Assembly (NCBI GenBank): GCA_016283605.1
Contig: JAEENF010000051.1
Coordinates: 1-5,704 of the forward strand
Direction: 5' to 3'
From: Prevotella sp.
GTDB taxonomy: Bacteria; Bacteroidota; Bacteroidia; Bacteroidales; Bacteroidaceae
Length of the DNA: 5,704 bases
Both the position numbers and the translations under genes were made by a program. The notes under the pieces were generated by a model. It was not told where the DNA came from. It did no database searches and saw nothing but the letters and a program-made list of their open reading frames with translations. Positions 1-5,644 of the stretch are shown piece by piece (positions within the stretch are counted from its first letter, which is position 1; every line of letters begins with the position of its first letter).

Positions 1-1
1 T

Positions 2-202
2 CGCCAGTCACTCTTTGTACCATTCTTCACCACCAAACGAAGCGGTAGCGGAATCGGCTTGTCTCTAAGTCGCAGAATGGTGATTCAGCAAGGCGGTATG
101 CTCGAACTGGCTGATACACCGCGCCAAAGGCTACGGGTAGGCGAGCAAAGCTCGGGAATGGGATGCCATGTCGCTTTTGTTCTGTCACTTCAGACACTTT
201 AA
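2..202 (+). CDS. Sensor histidine kinase, C-terminal end of the ATPase domain (5' truncated)
   Basis: Only the last 66 residues are in the window; the start lies to the left. They match the end of a HATPase_c catalytic domain, which binds ATP and phosphorylates a histidine in two-component signalling. The visible landmarks are the F box with the ATP-lid sequence PFFTTK (residues 7-12 of the fragment), the G2 box GSGIGL (15-20), the following helix SLSRRMVIQQGG, and a final beta strand GMGCHVAFVLSL just before the stop. The PFFTTK...GSGIGL spacing is typical of NtrB/NtrY-like kinases, which often pair with sigma-54-type response regulators, but no partner is visible here. The gene ends in TAA, 19 bases before the stop of the oppositely oriented helicase gene. 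The sensor input and signal cannot be inferred. The family call is firm; the subfamily is tentative. Confidence 0.88.
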   Translation, partial: RQSLFVPFFTTKRSGSGIGLSLSRRMVIQQGGMLELADTPRQRLRVGEQSSGMGCHVAFVLSLQTL

Positions 203-221
203 TCTTTTCCTTCTATTCGCT

Positions 222-2222
222 TTATAACGCATCGATATATTCGTAGAGCTTTTTGTAGAAGGGGTGGCGCGTCATCGTTGAGGCATCGCCGAGGATGATG
301 AGTTTCATGCGGGCGCGGGTGATGGCGACATTCATACGACGCAGGTCACGCAGGAAACCGATCTGTCCCTCATCGTTGGCACGAACCAGAGAGATGAGGA
401 TGATGTCGCGCTCCTGTCCCTGGAAGCCATCAACGGTGTTCACGCTGATAAGACTGCGATAGGGCTTGAAGAACTCGCGTTTCTTGAAGAGTCGGCGCAG
501 ATACTGCACCTGGGCACGATAAGGTGAGATGACGCCCACATCGAGGCGCTCTTCGAGGATGCGCTCCTTGCCAATCTTCTTGAAATAGTTCTCCAGTGCC
601 AATAGCGTCAGTTCGGCCTCAGCTTTGTTGATGCGGCCGAAGGACTCGCCGACGAACTCCTCACGGAAGAGTTGAGAGTGTAGAGTTGAGAGTTGAGAGT
701 TTGCTACCGCTGTCCCTGCTGCTGAAGGTGTCGCGGCAGCAAACTCTAAACTCTCAGTTCTCAACTCTCCACTAAACTCACTTGTATCAATCCACGTCAT
801 GGGGATGTCGAGATCGAGGATGGAGCGGTATTTCACTTCTGGAGCCGATTCCACCTGATTGCCGTAAAACCAGTCGGAGGAGAAACGCATGATCTCCTCA
901 TTCATACGGTACTGCATCTTCAGCAGGGTGACCGTCTCAGGATGGCTTTCCACGATACGCTCCATGAGCGTCTTGCCGAGTCCTGCCTTCAGGGCGGCAA
1001 AACTCTTCACCGTTGGCGGCAGCTGACAGTGATCGCCAGCAAAGACCACACGCGACACCCTGCGGATGGGTATCCAACACGCTGCCTCCAAAGCCTGTGC
1101 AGCCTCATCGATGAAAAGGGTGCCGAACTTCTGTCCCTCCAGCAGACGATTCGCCGATCCCACGAGGGTACAGGCGATGACACGCGCCTCGCCAAAGAGT
1201 TGGGCGTTGATACGTACCTCGAGTTCCGTAGCCCGTTCCTTCAAGCGCTCCAGTTTCTGATGGTACTTCTCGTCGCCACGCTTGCGATGGGCCCTTAACT
1301 CACGGATGGCCTTGCGGATGCTCCACAGAAGTTCGTAGTCAGGATGAGCCTCGAAACGGCGCTCGTAGGTAAATGAGAGCATCTTGTCGTTGACACGTGT
1401 AGGATTGCCGATACGCAGGACATTGATGCCACGATCCACGAGTTTCTCAGAGATCCAGTCGACAGCCATATTACTCTGTGCACAGACCAGCACCTGGTTT
1501 TCTCGACGGAGGGTCTCGTAGATGGCCTCCACGAGGGTTGTGGTCTTTCCTGTTCCTGGAGGGCCGTGAACGATAGCCACATCCTTCGCCCGCAAGACCT
1601 TGTTGACGGCATCCTCCTGCGTCTGGTTCAGATAGGGGAAATGCAAAGACGCAAAACTGAAGGTCTCGGCCTTCATGCCAGGCGTATAAAAGAGATCTCT
1701 CAGATACCCCAACCTACCCTTTGCACGTATCACCCTGTCGAGGGCCTCGAACATCATCTTGTAACTCGTCTCGTCGAAGAAGAGTTGGATTCCTACGTTC
1801 TCTGCACCCTGTACATCGATCAGCTGGCCATTATCCGGCACTGCGACAACCATACGGTCGCCATCGACGTAGCTGACGGTAGCGGTAAAGGGGAAGTATT
1901 TAAGTGAAGAGTGAAGAGTGAAGAGTGAAGAATTTGCTACCGCTGCAGTAAAGAAGACCACGGGTCTTCCGAACTCGAAGTTGTGTTCTATCTCATCATC
2001 ATCGCCCTGACGGAACACCTCTACGACGAGCTGGTTCAGCGAATTGTAATAGCTCTTCCCCATCTTCAGGGGCCACCAGGCATCACCACGCTTCACCTTC
2101 CGCTGCAGCCCCATCTCTTCGGTCTGCTTGCGGTAGGTATCCTTCTCGGCTGCATATTCCATCTGGAGCAATAGCCGTTGTTGCTGAAGCGCCAATATCG
2201 GCGATGTCTGTTGATTTGCCAT
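222..2222 (-). CDS. Superfamily 1 DNA/RNA helicase, Upf1/IGHMBP2-like (AAA_11/AAA_12)
   Basis: A complete 666-residue ATP-dependent helicase of the Upf1/SMUBP2-like SF1 group, probably cytoplasmic and acting on DNA or RNA; the substrate is unknown. Motifs in order: Walker A GPPGTGKT (220-227), motif Ia around VLVCAQSNMAVD (about 244-255), Walker B DEAA (372-375), motif III GDHCQLPP (396-403), QYRM (437-440), motif V/Va VDGFQGQE (597-604) and motif VI MNVAITRAR (630-638). An N-terminal coiled-coil and beta-barrel region precedes the motor. The ATG at 2222 is chosen because TACCTTTG, a Bacteroidetes -7 element, ends 11 bases upstream; the open frame continues to 2369 but only through the promoter and repeat DNA, giving implausible sequence. 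Two surface segments, residues 93-107 and 484-518, are encoded by repeat elements and are probably insertions; every catalytic motif is intact. The gene is transcribed alone, divergent from the kinase gene. Confidence 0.93.
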   Translation of the reverse strand: MANQQTSPILALQQQRLLLQMEYAAEKDTYRKQTEEMGLQRKVKRGDAWWPLKMGKSYYNSLNQLVVEVFRQGDDDEIEHNFEFGRPVVFFTAAVANSSLFTLHSSLKYFPFTATVSYVDGDRMVVAVPDNGQLIDVQGAENVGIQLFFDETSYKMMFEALDRVIRAKGRLGYLRDLFYTPGMKAETFSFASLHFPYLNQTQEDAVNKVLRAKDVAIVHGPPGTGKTTTLVEAIYETLRRENQVLVCAQSNMAVDWISEKLVDRGINVLRIGNPTRVNDKMLSFTYERRFEAHPDYELLWSIRKAIRELRAHRKRGDEKYHQKLERLKERATELEVRINAQLFGEARVIACTLVGSANRLLEGQKFGTLFIDEAAQALEAACWIPIRRVSRVVFAGDHCQLPPTVKSFAALKAGLGKTLMERIVESHPETVTLLKMQYRMNEEIMRFSSDWFYGNQVESAPEVKYRSILDLDIPMTWIDTSEFSGELRTESLEFAAATPSAAGTAVANSQLSTLHSQLFREEFVGESFGRINKAEAELTLLALENYFKKIGKERILEERLDVGVISPYRAQVQYLRRLFKKREFFKPYRSLISVNTVDGFQGQERDIILISLVRANDEGQIGFLRDLRRMNVAITRARMKLIILGDASTMTRHPFYKKLYEYIDAL
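670..712 (+). repeat. Heptamer-array repeat unit, copy A (inside helicase gene)
   Basis: Four consecutive 7-bp units start at 670, 677, 684 and 691 (AGTTGAG, with AGTGTAG as the second), followed without a gap by the 15-base core AGTTTGCTACCGCTG at 698-712. The same layout recurs at 1903-1945, identical at 35 of 43 positions when compared by eye, and in inverted form at 733-773. The strand is given for the direction in which heptamers precede the core; the helicase is encoded on the other strand. It is translated as the peptide TAVANSQLSTLHSQL near helicase residues 504-518, between the QYRM motif and motif V. Confidence 0.85.
674..769. repeat. Long imperfect inverted repeat within the helicase gene
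   Basis: Copies A and B form 37-base arms, 674-710 and 733-769, which I align as complementary at 31 of 37 positions, around a 22-base loop (711-732). The innermost 15 bases of each arm match at 14. The helicase mRNA should be able to fold this into a long hairpin inside the coding region, about three quarters of the way along the transcript. There is no U-run after it and the reading frame continues through it, so it does not look like a terminator. Confidence 0.82.
733..773 (-). repeat. Heptamer-array repeat unit, copy B (inverted partner of copy A)
   Basis: Read on the minus strand from 773 downward, four 7-bp units (AGTGGAG, AGTTGAG, AACTGAG, AGTTTAG) are followed by the core AGTTTGCTGCCGC ending at 733. 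This is the layout of copy A in opposite orientation, separated from it by about 20 bases (713-732). The heptamers are more divergent than in the other copies, and one core base differs (G for A). In the helicase it encodes about residues 484-497, SGELRTESLEFAAA. Confidence 0.8.
1903..1945 (+). repeat. Heptamer-array repeat unit, copy C (solitary, inside helicase gene)
   Basis: Four exact AGTGAAG heptamers at 1903-1930 are followed directly by the core AATTTGCTACCGCTG at 1931-1945; thirteen bases of the core (1933-1945) are identical to 700-712 in copy A. The distance between copies A and C, 1233 bases, is a multiple of three, so both are translated in the same phase. This copy encodes helicase residues 93-107, including AVANSSLFTLHSSL, in the N-terminal domain between the conserved-looking segments EFGRPVVFF and KYFPFTATVSYVDGD. 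No clear inverted partner is nearby. Confidence 0.85.
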
Positions 2223-2232
2223 AATTTCGCTG

Positions 2233-2266
2233 CAAAGGTACTTTATTTTTACGACAACATGGACAA
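2233..2266 (-). promoter_or_regulatory. Bacteroidetes-type promoter for the helicase gene
   Basis: The -7 element TACCTTTG reads on the minus strand at 2240-2233 and matches the Bacteroidetes consensus TAnnTTTG. The best -33 candidate is GTTG at 2267-2264, a weak match with a spacer of about 23 bases, longer than usual; it lies inside the GACAAC repeats. The helicase ATG begins 10 bases after the last G of the -7 element, so the leader must be very short and no Shine-Dalgarno sequence fits. Confidence 0.75.
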
Positions 2267-2279
2267 CTTGGACAACTTT
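2253..2279 (+). repeat. GACAAC nonamer array, left half
   Basis: Three tandem 9-bp units of the form GACAACnTn start at 2253, 2262 and 2271, with endings ATG, TTG and TTT. The array mirrors three matching units on the opposite strand at 2319-2345. It covers the -33 region of the helicase promoter, so it could be an operator for that gene or half of a cruciform. Confidence 0.8.
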
Positions 2280-2296
2280 TTTACTTGAACATATCA

Positions 2297-2313
2297 GATG
2301 ACATGATGTCATC
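2297..2313. promoter_or_regulatory. 17-bp palindrome in the divergent promoter region
   Basis: GATGACAT and its exact reverse complement ATGTCATC flank a single G at 2305. The palindrome lies between the two facing GACAAC arrays, close to their common centre. A dimeric transcription factor site is plausible by form, but I do not recognise the sequence as a known operator. Confidence 0.55.
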
Positions 2314-2318
2314 ATCAA

Positions 2319-2345
2319 AATGTTGTCATTGTTGTCCAAGTTGTC
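2319..2345 (-). repeat. GACAAC nonamer array, right half (inverted)
   Basis: Read on the minus strand from 2345, three tandem 9-bp units start at 2345, 2336 and 2327, each opening with GACAAC (endings TTG, AAT, ATT). Fifteen bases, 2331-2345, are the exact reverse complement of 2262-2276 in the left array. The two arrays point at each other across 39 bases. The right array ends 13 bases before the -33 element of the kinase promoter. Confidence 0.8.
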
Positions 2346-2358
2346 GTTATAAATCTTT

Positions 2359-2387
2359 TTTGTTTCCAAATTATTTTTGTACCTTTG
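2359..2387 (+). promoter_or_regulatory. Bacteroidetes-type promoter for the kinase-pseudouridine synthase unit
   Basis: The -7 element TACCTTTG lies at 2380-2387 and a -33 element TTTG at 2359-2362, with a 17-base spacer, slightly shorter than the usual spacing of about 19-21. The kinase ATG starts 8 bases after the -7 element, so the transcript should have almost no leader. The flanking sequence TACCTTTGCAGC is identical to that in the helicase promoter facing the other way. Confidence 0.82.
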
Positions 2388-2395
2388 CAGCCGAA

Positions 2396-3223
2396 ATGAA
2401 ACAGATATTGCTGATAAACGATGTTGTGGGCTACGGCAAGGTAGGCATGGGTGCCATGCTGCCGATATTATCGTATCTGGGTATTCCCACCTACAGTCTG
2501 CCCACAGCCTTGGTGTCGAATACGCTCGATTACGGAAAGTTTAACATCCAGGATACCACCGAATATATCCGTAACACACTGCCCGTATGGAAGGAACTCG
2601 GTTTCTCGTTTGATGCCGTCTGCACGGGTCTGATGTTCAGCGACGAACAGGCCCGTCTCGTGGCAGGCTACTGTCAGGAACAGGGCCGTCTAGGTACGAT
2701 GGTGTTCGTAGATCCCATCCTCGGCGATGGTGGACGACTCTACAACGGTATGACTGAACGTCAGGTGGAACTGATGCGTGAGATGGTCTCTGTGGCCGAC
2801 CTTACTTTCCCTAATTATACGGAGGCCTGCTATCTGACCAACACCCCCATCAAGATGGAAGGTATCTCGTGGGAGGAAGCCGGCGATCTGTTGGATAAGT
2901 TGCGTGACATCGGCTGTAAGTCGGCACTCATCACCAGTTGCAAGATCGACGGCATGAACGCTGTTGCAGGCTTTAATCACTTCGACAACACCTATTTCCA
3001 CCTCAGCTATCATGAGATCCCTGGTTTGTTCCATGGCACAGGTGATATCTTCTCGGCTGTACTCATCGGTCATCTGTTGAACGGAGAGACACTGAAGAAA
3101 TCCACGCGTACGGCGATGGATACCGTCTTCCGCATGATAGACCGCTATAAGGATACGCCTGACAGAAACAAGGGTATTCCTGTAGAGAAATGTCTCGACC
3201 TTCTCAATAGTGACGACCTTTAG
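2396..3223 (+). CDS. pdxK: Pyridoxal/pyridoxamine kinase, PfkB/ribokinase fold
   Basis: A 275-residue cytoplasmic kinase, the usual size for the PdxK/PdxY group, which phosphorylates the 5'-hydroxyl of pyridoxal, pyridoxamine or pyridoxine with ATP to salvage vitamin B6. Seen in the sequence: the N-terminal substrate-loop region LLINDVVGYGKVGMGAM (5-21), the FVDPILGDGG segment (104-113), FPNYTEA (138-144), and the anion-hole motif GTGD (214-217) whose D217 should be the catalytic base. The ATG at 2396 is chosen because it follows the TACCTTTG element by 8 bases and begins the conserved MKQILLINDVVGYG strand; an in-frame ATG at 2285 would lie upstream of the promoter. The stop is followed two bases later by the pseudouridine synthase ATG, so they are probably co-transcribed. 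The related hydroxymethylpyrimidine kinase activity cannot be excluded from sequence alone. Confidence 0.88.
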   Translation: MKQILLINDVVGYGKVGMGAMLPILSYLGIPTYSLPTALVSNTLDYGKFNIQDTTEYIRNTLPVWKELGFSFDAVCTGLMFSDEQARLVAGYCQEQGRLGTMVFVDPILGDGGRLYNGMTERQVELMREMVSVADLTFPNYTEACYLTNTPIKMEGISWEEAGDLLDKLRDIGCKSALITSCKIDGMNAVAGFNHFDNTYFHLSYHEIPGLFHGTGDIFSAVLIGHLLNGETLKKSTRTAMDTVFRMIDRYKDTPDRNKGIPVEKCLDLLNSDDL

Positions 3224-3225
3224 TC

Positions 3226-4530
3226 ATGTCGCCTCTTCATCCCTTACACACTGACCTCCAGAAACCAGAACGGTTTACCTATCCCTTCTGTTATGAGCCT
3301 CATCCGTTGTGTATCCTTGCCGCAGAGGAGGTGAAGAAGGAGATAGAACGGATTAATCCCACAGAAGGCAAGATGTTTGGTGTGCTGGTGGTAGAGGGAG
3401 GATTCTTGGCGGCGTATTCGGGCTTGTTGGAAGGACGCAATGATTGGGAGTACTTTGTACCGCCGATCTTCGATGCCCAACAGCCTGACGGCTATTTCAA
3501 GACCAAAGAACGTGAGATTTCGGCTTCAGATGGCCATAAGCAGATGTCACAGGATCTGCAACTCTGGCTTTTCCGTCAGTATCGTATCCTGAATGCGAAA
3601 GGTGAGGAGAAAGATTTGGTGGACATCTGGCAGGACTACCACAACTCGCCAAAGATCAGGAAGAAATATCCGCTTCCCCCAGGAGGGACTGGTGACTGCT
3701 GTGCCCCCAAGCTCTTGCAATATGCCTATCAGCATGGTCTGAAACCCGTCTGCATGGCTGAGTTCTGGTGGGGGCCTTCTCCCAAAAGCATGATCCGTCA
3801 TCATGGGCAGTTCTATCCGGCTTGTCGAGGGAAATGCAAGCCTGTCCTCACGTGGATGATGCAGGGGCTCGAGGTGGATCCTAATCCTGAGGAGACAGAC
3901 TACACTCATCTGACGCCAGAAATCATCTATGAAGACGAGGTAATGGCGGTGCTTAACAAACCGTCAGGACTACTCAGTGTGCCAGGACGAACAGAAGAGT
4001 TCTCTGTAGCCTCATGGGCTAAAGAACGATGGCCGGAGGCGATACCTGTGCATCGGCTGGACCAATGGACTTCAGGTCTTCTCGTTGTAGCTAAGAACAT
4101 GGAAGCTTACCATATCTTACAGGAACAGTTTGTGAAACGGACGGTCAAGAAACGTTATGTGGCCTTGGTGGATGGTACTGTGTTGCAGTCGCATGGACGT
4201 ATAGAATTACCTCTGCACAGCGATCCGATGAACCGTCCCCTTCAGATCGTCGATTACCAACATGGCAAATCTGCAGTCACAGAATACCAGGTTCTCAGCA
4301 AACATCACTCTTCCACACTTATTGCCCTTTATCCTCACACAGGACGTACACATCAACTACGCGTACACTGTGCACATCCCGATGGCCTCGGCTGTCCGAT
4401 TCTTGGCGATGAACTCTATGGAAGAAAAGATAGTGCAGAACGACTTTGCCTGCATTGTGACTATCTGGAACTATCGCATCCTAAGACAAAGCGTCGGATG
4501 TCGTTCGAACAACCTTGTCCTTTTATCTAA
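3226..4530 (+). CDS. RluA-family RNA pseudouridine synthase with cysteine-containing N-terminal domain
   Basis: A 434-residue enzyme that should isomerise specific uridines in rRNA or tRNA to pseudouridine; the target is unknown. The C-terminal half (about 230-434) is a standard RluA catalytic domain: NKPSGLLSVPG (244-254), HRLDQWTSG (276-284) with D279 as catalytic aspartate, and HTGRTHQLRVH (371-381). The N-terminal 220 residues are an accessory domain found in a subset of long RluA proteins of Bacteroidetes and gamma-proteobacteria, recognisable from FTYPFCYEPHPL, GKMFGVLVVEGG, GDCCAPKLLQYAY, MAEFWWG and FYPACRGKCKP. Cysteines 158, 159, 176, 200 and 204 could form a metal site, which is an inference. 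From memory, longer members carry a coiled coil between the equivalents of residues 95 and 115; here that stretch is very short. There is no S4 domain. It starts two bases after the kinase stop, and its TAA overlaps the stop of the facing transporter gene. Confidence 0.9.
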   Translation: MSPLHPLHTDLQKPERFTYPFCYEPHPLCILAAEEVKKEIERINPTEGKMFGVLVVEGGFLAAYSGLLEGRNDWEYFVPPIFDAQQPDGYFKTKEREISASDGHKQMSQDLQLWLFRQYRILNAKGEEKDLVDIWQDYHNSPKIRKKYPLPPGGTGDCCAPKLLQYAYQHGLKPVCMAEFWWGPSPKSMIRHHGQFYPACRGKCKPVLTWMMQGLEVDPNPEETDYTHLTPEIIYEDEVMAVLNKPSGLLSVPGRTEEFSVASWAKERWPEAIPVHRLDQWTSGLLVVAKNMEAYHILQEQFVKRTVKKRYVALVDGTVLQSHGRIELPLHSDPMNRPLQIVDYQHGKSAVTEYQVLSKHHSSTLIALYPHTGRTHQLRVHCAHPDGLGCPILGDELYGRKDSAERLCLHCDYLELSHPKTKRRMSFEQPCPFI

Positions 4531-5102
4531 TACAATAAGAGCAATCCTGCAAAGCCTGCGTAGCAGATCATGCGAATGGGATTAATCTTCAGATAGCCCG
4601 TGCCGAAGGCTGTGGCGGCGAGCAGGGCGCAACTGATGAAGAACTGCCAAGGATTTTCGAAAGGCGTTGAGAAGTTCTCCTTGTTACAGAGCAAAAGGGT
4701 GGCTGCTGCGAGAAGGCCCACAACGGCTGGACGAAGACCTGTAAAGATAGACTGTACCAACGGCGTGTTCATGTACTTCATGAACATCTTACTGATGAGA
4801 ATCATCAATATCAGCGAAGGCAAGACCAGCGCAAAGGTCGCTGTGGCAGAGCCCAGGACAGCCATCAGATGACCATAGCCAGCGTTATGGATAGCAGTAT
4901 ATCCGCAGTAAGTCGCAGAGTTGATACCAATAGGACCTGGTGTCATCTGCGAAATGGCGACGATATCAGTAAACTCGGAGGTTGAGAGCCAGTGATGCGC
5001 TTCCACCGTCTCGTGCTGAATCAACGAGAGCATGCCATAGCCCCCACCAAAACCAAAAAGGCCAATCTCGAAGAATGTGATGAATAGCGACAGGAAGATC
5101 AT
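4527..5102 (-). CDS. Chromate transporter half-subunit (CHR family), second gene of pair
   Basis: A 191-residue inner-membrane protein with one CHR domain, the short-chain form of the chromate ion transporter family; full-length ChrA proteins carry two such domains in about 400 residues. It has the N-terminal signature FFEIGLFGFGGGYGM (10-24), the conserved SQMTPGP (51-57) and several hydrophobic segments (about 79-107, 122-139, 152-170 and 175-191). Short CHR genes usually occur as adjacent pairs, and where studied in Bacillus both proteins are needed for chromate efflux, so this one probably pairs with the product of 5099-5644. Its ATG overlaps the upstream TGA by four bases, implying coupled translation and balanced amounts. 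The physiological substrate may be another oxyanion rather than chromate. Its TAG overlaps the TAA of the convergent pseudouridine synthase gene. Confidence 0.88.
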   Translation of the reverse strand: MIFLSLFITFFEIGLFGFGGGYGMLSLIQHETVEAHHWLSTSEFTDIVAISQMTPGPIGINSATYCGYTAIHNAGYGHLMAVLGSATATFALVLPSLILMILISKMFMKYMNTPLVQSIFTGLRPAVVGLLAAATLLLCNKENFSTPFENPWQFFISCALLAATAFGTGYLKINPIRMICYAGFAGLLLLY

Positions 5103-5644
5103 GACTCAGTAGGTTTGATATACATGCCGTAGAGATAGCCGGCGAGACCAGCAATGATAATAATATAGATAGGTGAGACGCCGAGAGCCCAGATGGCGAG
5201 GGCACAGACGACTGGGATCCAGATGGTGAACTTATTCAAATTCGCCCGTTGTCCTAAGCGGAATGTAGGCACCGCGATGAGGGCCACGACGGCAGGACGG
5301 ATGCCACGGAAGATAGCTGCCACTACCCTATTCTCCTTAAACTGACTGAAGAATATCGCAATCGCCAGAATGATGAGGAACGAGGGTAGAGCCGTGCCGA
5401 CGGTGGTGGCAATGGCGCCTTTTGTCTTACGCAGCTTATAGCCGATAAAGATGGCAATATTGATAGCAAACACGCCAGGACAACTCTGGGCAATAGCAAT
5501 CAAGTCGAGCATCTCGTCTTTTTCCACCCATTTGTGCTTGTTTACCACCTCTTCCTCTATCAAAGGTATCATGGCATATCCACCGCCAAGGGTGAATATG
5601 CCAATTCTAAAGAAGGTCTTAAACGATTCCCAATAGATGTTCAT
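5099..5644 (-). CDS. Chromate transporter half-subunit (CHR family), first gene of pair
   Basis: A 181-residue, single-CHR-domain membrane protein and the upstream partner of the transporter gene at 4527-5102. The family signature is FFRIGIFTLGGGYAMIPLIEEE (11-32), followed by AQSCPGVFAINIA (52-64), where the usual PGP has become PGV, and by hydrophobic stretches near 80-100, 108-127, 141-156 and 157-175. The two halves are clearly related but diverged, as expected for an obligate heteromeric pair with non-equivalent roles. The ATG at 5644 is supported by alignment of its N-terminus with the partner and by a four-base ATGA overlap with the end of the preceding gene. That makes three genes in a coupled minus-strand run whose promoter lies beyond the right edge. 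The transported ion is not shown by the sequence. Confidence 0.87.
   Translation of the reverse strand: MNIYWESFKTFFRIGIFTLGGGYAMIPLIEEEVVNKHKWVEKDEMLDLIAIAQSCPGVFAINIAIFIGYKLRKTKGAIATTVGTALPSFLIILAIAIFFSQFKENRVVAAIFRGIRPAVVALIAVPTFRLGQRANLNKFTIWIPVVCALAIWALGVSPIYIIIIAGLAGYLYGMYIKPTES

Noticed and set aside
34..52. AGCGGTAGC in the histidine kinase as another copy of the repeat core
   Set aside because: The match is short, lacks flanking heptamers, and simply encodes the conserved GSG of the G2 box.
142..154. Small hairpin CGAGC-AAA-GCTCG as a possible terminator near the histidine kinase end
   Set aside because: It is only 5 bp long, lies inside the coding sequence about 50 bases before the stop, and no T-run follows it on either strand.
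942..1298. 118-codon plus-strand open frame opposite the helicase
   Set aside because: It is antisense to the conserved motor domain, has no recognisable motif and no promoter or start context; it follows from codon bias on the other strand.
1875..1891. GACGGTAGCGG as a possible inverted partner of the core in copy C
   Set aside because: Only about seven bases match, there are no heptamers beside it, and it encodes the native-looking TATVSYVDGD stretch.
1953..1969. Perfect 7-bp hairpin GAAGACC-ACG-GGTCTTC beside repeat copy C
   Set aside because: It encodes part of the EFGRPVVFF segment, which looks like native protein sequence, and it does not recur beside copies A or B, so it is probably chance.
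2223..2369. Longer helicase reading frame starting at 2369
   Set aside because: The extra 49 codons run through the TACCTTTG promoter, the GACAAC arrays and the palindrome; the peptide (repeats of VV and DN) reflects the repeats, and the ATG at 2222 fits the family N-terminus.
2285..2395. Upstream in-frame start for the B6 kinase at 2285
   Set aside because: It lies before the kinase promoter, and the added peptide is low-complexity translation of repeat DNA; the conserved protein begins at 2396.
2690..3073. 127-codon minus-strand open frame opposite the B6 kinase
   Set aside because: It lies entirely within conserved kinase coding sequence and its translation matches no family I know.
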